The position numbers and the translations under genes are program-made. This document shows positions 33,401 through 43,454 of a stretch of DNA of 64,000 nucleotides, piece after piece (position 1 is the stretch's first letter; each line of letters begins with the position of its first letter). Below the pieces are notes generated by a model. It was not told where the DNA came from. It saw only the letters and a program-made list of their open reading frames with translations, and ran no database searches. The DNA lies in NCBI GenBank assembly GCA_963575745.1, contig CAUYUJ010022404.1, forward strand, positions 71,001 through 135,000, read 5' to 3'. The stretch comes from Prorocentrum cordatum. Its lineage: Eukaryota; Sar; Dinophyceae; Prorocentrales; Prorocentraceae.

Positions 33401-34930
33401 GCAGGTAACAGTTGTCCGTGAATTCGCGGCGGGGGGGCCGCGTGGTCCCATCCCCAGGCCGTGCGCGTGGGGCTGGTCCACGGCGATAGGGGGACATTCC
33501 GTCCTTATCCCGCGTCGTGGTCTCTCCCAGATGTTCCTTGCCACAGGTGCCCTTGTAGCTCCATGAGCTTCCTCCCATCCTGATCTCACTTTGCTTCTCA
33601 TTGTTTCCCCAAGTCGGCTTGCCTGGTCGGCCATGGTTGGATTCTTCCGGGCTTCCCACCTCTTCCAGTACTTTGCGTGCAATCGCTATTTCAAGTTCAG
33701 GCGAAGTTGCGAGCGCGATTTCGTCAGGTGCCCGATCTCGCGCGCAAAGGGGGTGACCTGACAGGGCTCTGGGCCGCCGTGGTCCGCTCCGCCCCTCTCT
33801 GCTCGCGCGGGCGGTCGCTCAGACGCACTCCGTCCCAGAGAGCGTCGCCCGTTCCATCTCGGAGGCGCTGGGGGGGGAGGTCGACGGCCTCGCCGCCGAC
33901 GATGTCCTTCGCGCGCGCGCGCCGAGGATCTTCGCGCAGCGTTGGGCGCCATGGCCGTGGAAAAGGGTCTCCAGCGAGTGCGCTCGTCAAGGGGGCCGCG
34001 ATGCGCTTGCTGCCCCGCGTCTGTGAGATCGGCAAGTTGGCGCCGCCTGATATGAGCCAGCTCCGGGCCGTGCTGGCCGCGGCAGAGTCTGCGGCAGCGC
34101 GACAGCCGGCGCGCCCAGACAAGAAACAAAAGTACAACGCCATCTTCGATCTGCTCAGCGAAGGCGACTTCGATCTGCTCTCGGAGCAGGCCCTCCGCGA
34201 TGTCGTAAGTGATTTCAGGATCATGAACAGCGGCCAATCCCAACTGGCGGAGGATGCATCTTCCGAGCAGATCTCGGCGCTCGCAGCGCGCGTGGCAGAG
34301 GGCCGCGCGCCGCGCGCGGACTTCGCCCTCTGGGGCCCTTTCGGGCGCAAGGGGAAGACGATCTTGACAATGGGGCATGCCTCGCCGTCGCCCTACAAGA
34401 CGCGCTGCAAGTTCCTCCCATCAGAGCGCGCGTGGGCGAAAGCGAATGCCCAGTAGTAGGAGCTCGCTCGCCTGCCCGGGAATGTTCATGAGGGGGGCTT
34501 AGTAGGCGTCGCAGGGGCGACCGGGCCCATCCAGGAGCAGGGCCGTACCGCCAGGGAAAAGTGAGGTTGGAGCAGCGCAGGGGCGGTTGGGCGGGGCCGC
34601 GCGCGAACGCTTGTTGGATTGAACGCGGAGTTTTGCAGGTAACAATTGTCAGTGAATTGGCGGCGGGGGGGCCGCGTGGTCTCATCCCCGGGCCAAACGC
34701 GCGGGGGGCTGAGTTCGGTTTTATCCCGCTGGTCCATGGCGATGGGGGGGGGGGGCATTCCGCTCCCATCCCGCGTCGCGGTCTCTCCCAGATACTCCTA
34801 ACCGCAGGTGCCCTTGTAGCTCCCTAGCTGTCCTCTCATTCTGATATCGCATTGCCTCTCATCGTTTCCCCAATTTGGATCGCCTGGTCGGTCATAGTTT
34901 GGCTCTCCCCCGCATCCAAAGTGGAGTTGT
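33370..34930 (+). repeat. Direct repeat pair R (33370-33640 and 34600-34910)
   Basis: Both copies share TTGCAGGTAACA(G/A)TTGTC, GGCGGGGGGGCCGCGTGGT, CCCGCGTCG, GTCTCTCCCAGAT, GCAGGTGCCCTTGTAGCTCC and GTTTCCCCAA in order, with the same orientation. They enclose the gag-like frame. They could be LTR relics or a segmental duplication; neither ends in an obvious TG...CA pair. Confidence 0.75.
33960..34456 (+). CDS. Possible gag-like fragment of an LTR retrotransposon
   Basis: The in-frame segment from about 33990 to the stop at 34454-34456 has ordinary composition (KLAPPDMSQLRAVLAAAESA, KKQKYNAIFDLLSEGDFDLL) and ends in APRADFALWGPFGRKGKTI. The ADF..W.PFGRK motif is one I associate with gag-like regions of dinoflagellate copia polyproteins, usually followed by a conserved domain that is missing here, so the frame looks truncated after about 34370. 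The frame is open back to 33677 but the first 90 residues look non-coding. No zinc knuckle. Confidence 0.4.
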
Positions 34931-34994
34931 CGCTATCTCTGGGCACCTCGCGCAGCACCCATCGCCTCATGTCCCACCCCTCTTCCCTTCGCTT

Positions 34995-35265
34995 ACCGCC
35001 ATTATCATCATCCTCACCAGCCATCGTCACAACTAATCATCATCCTCATTATCGCTACCATCATCACCACAATGGTCCACACTCGCACCATTAGCATCTT
35101 CATCACCAACAGCATCCTCATCATTTGGCCAATGATCATCATTATGATCCGCATCCTTATTGATATCATCAGCATTCGGTCACTCGTCATCATCACCACT
35201 CATCGTCAGCAGCATCATCCTCATCGCCATTCGCTCACCCATCACTTCGTCACCACTCATTCCCT
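34995..35265. repeat. (CAT)n-type trinucleotide tract
   Basis: Degenerate CATCAT/CATCCTCAT repeat on the plus strand, the complement of the GAT arrays at the window ends. Confidence 0.8.
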
Positions 35266-35274
35266 AGATTGAAT

Positions 35275-36860
35275 ATGGGGGACGTCTCGAGCGGGAGCCT
35301 CGTGTGTGAGTGAATTGCGGGGGCGTCTCTGTCGGGGGCCCTCTCCTTGTGGGGCCCGCACTTCATATAATCCGAGCGGGCCATAGGGATCCTGTATTTG
35401 TCGTCACCTTTGGGCTCCTGAGGCCTGAGCATGGGGGAAGGATCAGGCGGGGGCCTCGTCTGTGAGTGAATTGCACAGAAGTCTCAGGCGGGGGCCCTCT
35501 CCCATTGGGGCCCGCGCTTCATCTTTTTAATCCGAGCGGGCCATCGGGATCTTGTAACTGTCGTCACTTTTGGGCTCCTGAGGCCTGAATGTCTCAGGCG
35601 GGAGCTTCCTCCCTATGGTGCCCGCGCTTTGGATCCGAGCGGGTCATCGGGGCGTGGTAACTGTCGTCGTTTTTTGGGTGCTGAAGCTTGAATATGGAGG
35701 AAGTATTCGGCCGGGGCCTCGTCTGTGAGTGAAATGCTAGGAAGTCTTAGGCGGGGGCCTCCTCCCTGTGGGGCCCGCACCTTACGTTCTTAATCCGAGC
35801 GGGTCGTCCCAACCGTGGAATTGTAGTCACTTCTGGGCCCCTGAGGAGGTGAGTATGGGGGAAGTAGCAGGCGGGGTCCTCGTCTGTGAGTGAATTGCGA
35901 GGAAATCTCAGGCGGGGAATCCCTCCCTATGGGGCTCGCAGGTAAAGATGTTCGAACCCGAGCGGATCATCGGCATCTTATAACCGTCGTCACTTTTGGG
36001 CTCCTCAGGCTTGAGCGTCGAGGAAGTCTCAGTCGGTGGCTTCGTCCGTGAGTGAATCGCTCGGAAGTCTCCTGCGGGGGTCTCTTCCCTATGGGGCTTG
36101 CACTTCGCGTTCGAATCCGAAACGGGTCATCGGCAACCTGTAGCTGTCATCAGTTTTGGGTTCCGCAGGCCTGAGCATTGAGGAAGTCTCAGTCGGGGCC
36201 CTCGTCTGTGAGTGAATTTCGAGGAAGTCGCAGGCGGGAATTCCCTCTCCATGGAGCCCGAACTTCATGTTGGTAATCCGAGCGCATCATCGGCAACTTG
36301 TAGTTGTTGTCAATTTTGGGCTCCTCAAGCTTGAGCAGGGAGGAAGTCTCAGGCGGGAGCTTCGTCTGTGAGTGAATTGCGAGGAAGTCTCAGGCGGGGG
36401 CCCCCTCCCTGTGGGGCCCGCACATCATGTTGGTAATCTGAGCGGGTCATCGGCAACTTTGAACTGTTGTTTTTCTTTGGGTTGCTCAAGCTTGAGCATG
36501 GAGGAAATCTCATGCGGGGGCCATGTCTATGAGTGTATTGCGAGGAAATCTCATGCGGGAGCCCCCTCCTTATGAGTCCCGCACTTCATGTCGGTGATCC
36601 GAGCGTGTCATCGGCAACCTGTAACAGTCGCCACTATTGGGCCAAAGCTTAAGCCTCCAGCGGCCTGCGCGGCGTCTCCCCGCCATGACGGGTCCCGCAC
36701 TGCATGTTGGCAATCCGAGCGGGTCATCGGATTCTTGTAACTGTCATTTTTGGGGTTCCTCAGCTCCTGCGGCTTGAATGCGGGGAAAGGGCTCCTCAGC
36801 TCCTGCGGCCAGAAAGCGAGGTATCAGGCGGGAACTTCGTCTGTGAGCCAAGTGCGTGTA
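35275..36860. repeat. 161-bp satellite, about ten units
   Basis: Copies of GTGAGTGAATTGCGAGGAAG recur at about 35305, 35461, 35724, 35886, 36047, 36208, 36368 and 36530; clean intervals are 160-162 bp. Each unit has GAGGAAGTCTCAGGCGGG, a CCCTCCCTATGGGGCCCGCA segment, ATCCGAGCGGGTCATCGG and CTTTTGGGCTCCTGAGGC. One site (35580-35640) has a shortened unit. No stop-free frame is preserved. Related motifs lie in opposite orientation at 3640-3900. Confidence 0.92.
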
Positions 36861-36984
36861 GCCTCGTCTGAGCTTGTCGTCGGCAAATTTGTTGTTGTCG
36901 TGGGCCTGCGCGCCCGAAAGGGCGACTGAGGAGCTGACGACGACGATGACGGGACAGCGGCTGGCCGCAGGGGTTGTCCCTTTT

Positions 36985-37195
36985 GTCCGGGCCAGGGGTG
37001 GTAACCCATTCTCGGCCGAATCGGGGGCAGGGGTGACCCCTTGTCTCCGGGCCGCCGGTGGTAGCCCACCGGCGGCCGAATCGGGCGCAGGGGTGGCCCC
37101 TTGCGCCCGGGCTGGGGGTGGTGACCCATCGTCGGCCGAATCGGGGGCAGGGTTGGCCCCTTGTCTCCGGGCTGGCGGTGGAGCTGGGAGACGCT
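36985..37195. repeat. 60-bp tandem repeat, about 3.5 units
   Basis: GGCCGAATCGGG(G/C)GCAGGG recurs at about 37013, 37073 and 37133. The unit keeps a 20-residue repeat open. It abuts the helicase remnant but I see no reason to join them. Confidence 0.8.
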
Positions 37196-37289
37196 GGCGA
37201 GGTGGGTCAACGCGCGCGCTCGTCGCGACGCGCGGCGCCTGGGCGTGCCCTTCGTTTTCTTGCGGGCCATGACGAGTGCAGCACGGTCC

Positions 37290-38079
37290 AGGGCGATCCC
37301 GACGCGGGCCGGCGCCTCTTGAACGTCCCGAACATGCACAAGTCGGGGGACATCCACGGCGTCTTGCAGGCCCACGTCGGCATGGAGGTGCGATTCACGG
37401 CAGCGCAGGAAGAGCTGAAGAAGAAGATGGCTCGTGCAGGAGCAACGGGCTACCATCGTGTTCTTCGAGTTCCACCGCGAGGGCGAGCAGCGGCGCGAGG
37501 AGTGCTCGGCAGGCCAGCTCTTTCGGCCCCGGTTCCTACCGCAGGGAATCTGGCTGCAGGTGCGCGGCTTCAAGGAGTCTCCGATCTACCAGGAGGTCGC
37601 CGAGGTGCTGCGACAGGGCGCCGAAGACGCCGACGACGACGGCCAGGCCGAGGCGCGGGCTCGGAGCTTGCTGATGTTCAGGCCCAGCGAGCAGGAGTTC
37701 ACCTGGCAGAGCTCAGGGCCGCGCGCTGCGCGCCGCTCGGGGTTTACCTTGACTCGCGCGCCCCGCCGTGCCTCCGCGCCGTCGCAGGGCCAGGCGCCGC
37801 GCAAGGGCGTCGCCATCGACTGCGCGAGGGGCGAGGGCGCTGACCGCGCGGGCACGTCGGGCGACCAGTGGTGGCAGCACCTCTACGTCATGCTCTCCCG
37901 CGCCACGCGCGCGCGCGGGACATGCTGATCCTGCGGCCGCCTTTGCGCGAGTTTCTGGAGCGCGGGCCGCCGGCGCTATTGCGGGGGGGCTCAAGGAGCT
38001 CGATGAGATATCGAAGACCTCCATGGATGAGGCCGAGCAGCTCGCCGCGGAGCTTGGCTTCGTGCTGCCTCCCGCCTGA
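37290..38079 (+). pseudogene. Pif1-like helicase C-terminal part, frameshifted
   Basis: Blocks in order: LLNVPNMHKSGDIHGVLQAH and VGMEVRFTA (37316-37410); QEQRATIVFFEFHREG, FLPQGIWLQV (from 37437); SLLMFRPSEQEFTWQSS, RRSGFTLTRA, SAPSQGQAPRKGVAIDCARG, WWQHLYVMLSRATR (to about 37910); DMLILRPPLREFLERGPPA (37920-37975); LKELDEI and MDEAEQLAAELGFVLPPA to the stop at 38077-38079. SQGQ and the Y.M.SRAT segment fit motifs V and VI of SF1 Pif1-type helicases, and the arrangement matches, from memory, a large dinoflagellate helicase family. The reading frame changes near 37430, 37915 and 37985; the last lies at a G7 run. The Walker A half is not in the window. Either a pseudogene or assembly indels. 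Confidence 0.65.
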
Positions 38080-40560
38080 GCGCCGCGGCGCGCGGCTTGA
38101 GGCCCGCGGGGTTGCCCCGGCGGTCTGGCCCGTGGGGTTGCCCCGGTCTGGCCCGCGGGGTTGGCCCGGCCTGCCCTCGCGCCCCGTCGGCCCCGGCGGG
38201 GCCGTCCCAGAGGGGCTTCGCGATCTAGCCGTCGGCGAACGCGCGCGTTGGCCGAGGCGGCGACGGCGCCGAGGAAAATCGACTTGCTTGCCCCGACCGG
38301 GGGCGGAGGGGGCGAGCATAGGGAAGCGGCGGGGGGATGGCGGGGGGGGCGGGGAGGGAGGGTGATGATGAGGAGGGGGTGGGGGGGGGGGGGAGGAGGG
38401 GGGGGGGGGGAGAAGAACGAGGGGGGGGATCGATGCAGATGGAGGAAAGAGCAAAGCTCAGGGCGAGAGAGTGATGTCCGCCAAGGGCGACGAGGGAAGG
38501 GCTAAGGGCTAAACGGATTCTCGTGCGGGGTCTTGCAGTCGGAGTAATGTAAGGGTTCCCATCTGTTCCTGTACTTTGCGAGCTATCGCTATTCCATTTT
38601 CAAGCGGAGTTGCGGGCTCGAGTTTTCCGCCGCGCCCCTCCCCTTGAATGGGGCCCAGTGGGCGTTGCAGGCGCGGCCTGGCCAATCCCGGAGCAGGGCC
38701 GCGCCGCAGTGGAAACGCGGGGCTGGAGTAGTGCAGGGGCGGTCGGGCGGGGCGGCTCTCGAACGATTGTCGGCGCCGGGCCGGCGCGGTGCGGCCCAAG
38801 GCCTGGGGTCGCGCGCGTGGCGTCTGGCAGCTGCGCTGCCGGCGTCTCAGAGTTTTCGCGCTGTCCGCGCGCGCTGGCGATCACGAAATCGCAGGGCGCG
38901 AGGGGCGCGTCGACCGAATCGTCGGCCACGTCGAGAGCGTCTTCGGCAAAGTGAAAGGTGATTGCGATGACTTCAGCACTTCTGTGTCCGCCAACATCGC
39001 AGTGCCGATGGCGCAGTGGCGCCCGGCCAGGACGAGTGCATAGACGCGCTGATCCACGTCGGGCGCGTCGACCTGGTCAAGCCGAAGGCTGACGAGCCAG
39101 CGTGAGGTCCACTCCTGGACTTCTTTGTCTTTCTCCTCGGGGCAGCTGCCTATGCGCTGCTCGCGCAGCGCCGCGTCGTCGTCTGCGTTGTCGCGCTGCG
39201 GCGGGCCGGGGCCGGGCTGCTCGCCGGGCGCGCGATGCAGTTCGACTGCGTTGTTCTGGCCAGGCAGAAGATCAAAGCCCCCGTCGTTTTCCCGCCGATA
39301 GAGCGCGCGGGCCAGATCCGCGCGCGCAGCGACGGCCCCTTCGAGCGCGAGGGGGATGCGGGATGCGGTGCGAGAGGCGCCGCGCGCATGTGTCTGGGCA
39401 AGTGCCGCAGAACACGTGGGCAGATCTGCCGCTTGCTCGACGCTGCGAGCCGATTGCGCGCGCTTGCGTGCAGATCCCCATTCGGCTCCTAACTGTTCGC
39501 TGCGCGTGGGGCAGCGCGCGGTTTGCTTGTGCGCCCCCTCGCGCTCCGCGGGGTGGCGCTCGGGCCCGCCTCGGCAGATGCGATCGGGGGGCTGAGGGTG
39601 GAGGATGTTTGCGCTGTGCCGGCCGAGGTGGTTGTGGGTTGCATGTCCGTCTTCTCTGCGTTATCGTCCGTGGACCGCGCGCGGCCGACATCGGGGATAG
39701 CGCGGCAGGCCGCCTGCGCTGGCTAGCAAACCAGGCGCGCGCGGCACAGCTATCCGACATGCTGCGGTGCGACGCCCGTGGCAGCGATGGCCGACCCCGC
39801 GACGGAGGGGGACATCAACCGGGGTCTCATCTTCGACGTCGTGGAATGGGAGCTCGCCCATGACCGCCTTGCCGTGAGCTTGAGCGGGGAATGCCACGAT
39901 ATGACAGTGCCGAGCCCCATCTAGAGCAACCTCGACGAGGACGTCGACGACGGGCGATCAACTCGGCGTCGCATGTCCGAGCTGTGTTCGCGAACGCGCC
40001 GACGAACGCGCATTTCGCCAGCTGCGTTCGCGATTGCAGCGCGTTGCATCGGGCAGAAAAGTATGAATATTTCCGTTTGTCACGAACTATGTTCACGAAC
40101 GCGACGTAGTGTGCCACGCCAGTGAGGGGCTGACTCCATGAACTCTGCTCGCGGGTCAGCAGGCCGTTGCGCGTTGAGTGCGAATTGCGCGACCGAGGAA
40201 CCTCGCGTATAGTATGGTTGGAGTGGTGATCGCTCAGGTTGACCATGTGGGACTGATGTTGGTTGCCACTGCCCCGCCGATACCGTTGGTGACGCCAGTC
40301 AGGAGGAGAGGAGGAGGGATACTGTAAACTTTTGTTCAATACGCACGGAATGCGACCTGCGGCGCCGACGAGGCAACGAACACTATGGAACGCGATCTTC
40401 GGCGGATCGCCTCAGATCAGGTCTGAGAGACAGGAAATTTTGAAGGATCGCAACCTTCGGTGACAAGCTTCTGGCAGCGTGCAAACGATAATAAACAAGC
40501 TTTCGGGGAACACATGGGAGAGAATGATTATGAACAGGAAGAGGAAGAGGAAGAAATAGA
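38080..40560. other. Unassigned stretch with G-rich tract and partial repeat copy
   Basis: The G-rich tract at 38330-38440 is poly-G prone. Sequence at 38565-38610 matches 33667-33715 (TACTTTGCG, AATCGCTAT-like) and 38655-38770 matches 34505-34615 (GGAGCAGGGCCG, GCAGGGGCGGT(C/T)GGGCGGGGC). So a third, internally shorter copy of the 33.6-34.6 kb repeat lies here. Open frames at 38700-39930 have no recognisable family. 39930-40560 is unique DNA with nothing seen. Confidence 0.5.
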
Positions 40561-40579
40561 GTAGGAGGATGAGGGTTGT

Positions 40580-41260
40580 TAGGAGTCTCTTGGGGCACCC
40601 TTGGGGTCTGTTGGGGGCTTCTTGGGGGCCTCTTCGAGGCCTCTTGGAGGCATCTTGGGGGCCTCCTTGGGCCTCTTGGGGGCCTTTGGGGGCTTCCTGG
40701 GGGTCTCTTTGGCCGTCTTAGGGCGTTCCTGGTCCGTCTGACGCCGTCTGGAGCCGTCTTGGGGGCCTCTCTGGGCCGTCTTGGGGCCCTCTTGGGGCGC
40801 TTCAGGGCCGTCTTGGAGGCCATGTTGGGCGTCTTGGAGGCCTCTTGGGCCGTCTTGGGGCGCTCTTGGGGCCGTCTTGGGGGGCCCTTGGGCCGTCATA
40901 GGGCCTTCTTGGAGGCCTCTTGGGCGATCTTGGGGGCCTCTTGGGCCGTCGGAAGGCCGAAAAGAAGAAAACGCAAAAAACCTTGAAAAACCTAAGGAAA
41001 CCAATGATTTTGGCCTCTTCGGGCTCTCCTGGAGAACGTCTTGGAGGCCTCTTGGGCCATCTTGGAGGCATCTTGGGGCCATCTTGGCCGTCTTGGAGGG
41101 CATCTTGGGCCGTCTTGGAGGCATCTTGGAGCCATCTTACCCGTCTTGGAGGCCATCTTGGCCGTCTGGGAGGCATCTTGGAGGCCATCTTGGGCCATCT
41201 TGGCCGTCTTGGAGGCCATCTTGGGCCAAGTTGGGGCAACAAAGGCATTGACAGACGGAT
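40580..41260. repeat. 15-bp G-rich minisatellite family, copy 5
   Basis: The longest array: CTTGGGGGCCTCTTGGGCCGT repeats, with a spacer at about 40945-41015 ending CCAATGATTTTGGCCTCTTC, then CATCTTGG-rich repeats with a unit near 12-15 bp. Long open frames on both strands are repeat by-products. Confidence 0.85.
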
Positions 41261-41479
41261 TTTGGGAAAATTACGGGTGGCCGGCGGGACGGGCCGAAGC
41301 CCATTGGGGAGTTCTTTTAGAAAAAGAACCAAAACCAAAACCTGAAACATCCAGCACGCCGTGCACCCCTGCAAGCAGGGGGCGGCGGATATATAGTGGC
41401 CGTCGGCCTATCCCGCCACCGTGCCTTGGTTGTCGGCCTGAGATCCTTGGCGCCTGGGTTGCGGGTTAGAATCCATGCC

Positions 41480-42020
41480 TTAATGGTACATGGGGCTTCT
41501 TTTGAGCTTCTTGTGGGGGCCTCGTGGCGCCTCTTGGGGGCCTCCTGGGCCCTGTTGGGCGCCTCTTGGGCCCCCTCTGGGGTCGTTTTGGGGCGGAAGG
41601 TTCGGATTGTTGGTTCAGGCTCCCTTTCTTGGGCCCCTCTTTGGGCCATCTTGGGGCATTCCTGGGCCGTCTTGGGAAATCTCTTGGGCCGTCTTGGCGC
41701 CCTCTTGGGCCGTTTCGGGCGCCTCTTTGGAGCGTCTTGGGCCTCTTGGGGGACTTTTGGGGCCGTGTTCAACGCCGTGGAGGCCGAAAAGCCGTTGCAT
41801 AATAAAAATGTACGTGTTCCCATCGGAATTCGACGATTTTGGCCTCTGGGGCCCCTCTTTGGAATGCTCTTGGAGGCTTCCTGGGCCGTCTGGGAGGCTT
41901 CTGGGACCGTCTTGGTGCCATCCTGGGCGTCTTGGGCCGACCTTTGGGCGTCTTGGCGGCCTCTTGGGCCGTCGTGGGGGCTGCTTGGAGCCCTCTGGGG
42001 CCTCGTGGGGCCTGATGACA
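41480..42020. repeat. 15-bp G-rich minisatellite family, copy 6
   Basis: Same unit as copy 5, with two inserts homologous to those of copy 1 (41590-41630 and 41775-41850, the latter with AAATGTACGTGTTCCCATCG and GACGATTTTGGCCTC). Flanking sequence after copies 5 and 6 is also alike: ACGCCGTG-ACCCC and GCGGATAT at about 41355-41395 and 42095-42125. Confidence 0.85.
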
Positions 42021-42029
42021 ACTTTGCCC

Positions 42030-42950
42030 CCCCCCCTCCAAACCGGCCGGACTGGGCTCCCGGGGGAGGGGTTTGGGGAGGGTGAAGCATCTCACACGCC
42101 GTGACCCCAAGGGGTCTGCGGATATGAAGTCAATATGCTCAGTAGCGTGTTGCTGGGACCATCGAAGGGCAGATGCTCTGACGAAGTACAAGCACGTCTG
42201 GCAGGGCTGGCAAGCCGAAAGAATACCCAGCTCTTCTCGAAGCCAGGCTGCTCACAAGAGATCGGACGTCGGCGAGCTGTTACGCTACGCACTGGGCTTG
42301 GGGGGACCAGGCGACACATAAGATCTCCTCCGGTCCCACGAAGTAGAGCGACACGCCGTGAGCTCGCAAAGCATAGCGTGTCGCAGGGGCCGCCACCGCC
42401 GCCGCCGCGACAGGCGGAAGCGGGACGGCATCAGGCGCATGAGAGATCGGCAGTGCCAGATATCCGACGATCTGATTTGTTTCCACCAGCGGTTTTCCCT
42501 TGATTGCCTTCGGTGGCTGTTGCCGGGCCCCGGGACCATCAGAACGGGCCCCCGGGCCGCGGATTGAAAAAAACACGTGGGTGGACATCAAGCTTTTCAG
42601 GCTCAGGGCTTCCAGAAGCGGCCGCGTGTGGCCGCATGCCCTTCCAGCGACAGGCCCTCCTGTGGCCAGGGACGCCTGTCCTCCACCTCTGCATCCGGCG
42701 CGCAGCTCCCGGATGCTCCGCACGTGTGTGAATCCAGCCAGGTGTGTCTCCGGCGCTCCGGGAGGCCACTGAGCCTGAGGCGCTGCGCTGGGCGGGGCCT
42801 CCCAGACCCCCGACGTGGTGATTACCTAACAGCGAAGACTGATAGGTTTCTAGTGGGGTCAGAAGAGAGCATCATGACTCCCCAGGGCGGTCTGGGCGGG
42901 ATCCGGACGGGTGCCGCGGGAATCCGGGGACCCCTTTTTTAGCCAACAGT
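42030..42950. other. Unassigned stretch
   Basis: Unique GC-rich DNA. No gene, RNA or repeat that I can support. Confidence 0.4.
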
Positions 42951-42954
42951 AACG

Positions 42955-43450
42955 CACTTCGTGGTCTTCGAGTTCCCAGAACTCCATTCCTGGGCATGAT
43001 TTTGAATGCCCGGAGCCAACTGTAGGCCACTTCGTGTTCTTCGAGTTCCCAGAACTCCATTCCTGGGCATGATTTTGAACCCGAGCCAATTGTAGGCCAC
43101 TTCGTGGTCTTCGAGTTCCCAGAACTCCATTCCTGGGCATGATTTTGAATGCCCGGAGCCAACTGTAGGCCGGTCTTCGAGTTCCCAGAACTCCATTCCG
43201 AGTTCCCAGAACTCCATTCCTGGGCATGATTTTGAATGCCCGGAGCCAACTGTAGGCCACTTCGTGGTCTTCGAGTTCCCAGAACTCCATTCCTGGGCAT
43301 GATTTTGAATGCCCGGAGCCAACTGTAGGCCACTTCGTGGTCTTCGAGTTCCCAGAACTCCATTCCTGGGCATGATTTTGAATGCCCGGAGCCAACTGTA
43401 GGCCACTTCGTGTTCTTCGAGTTCCCAGAACTCCATTCCCGGGCCACATT
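42955..43450. repeat. 73-bp tandem repeat, six to seven units
   Basis: The unit runs AGTTCCCAGAACTCCATTCC, TGGGCATGATTTTGAATGCC, CGGAGCCAACTGTAGGCCAC, TTCGTGGTCTTCG. Starts include 42971 and 43044 (73 bp apart); some later units have deletions, and one 19-bp partial duplication lies near 43180-43199. It leads directly into the CTGAGG array. Confidence 0.95.
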
Positions 43451-43454
43451 TTGA

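Noticed and set aside
36080-36110. tRNA-like GTTCGAATCC in the 161-bp satellite
   Set aside because: Present in one unit only; other units carry different bases at the same place, and no cloverleaf forms.
36290-36340. Relict dinoflagellate spliced-leader sequence (ATTTTGGGCTCCTCAAG)
   Set aside because: Resembles the last part of the known spliced leader only with insertions, and it is a regular part of the 161-bp satellite unit; no unit has a clean match.
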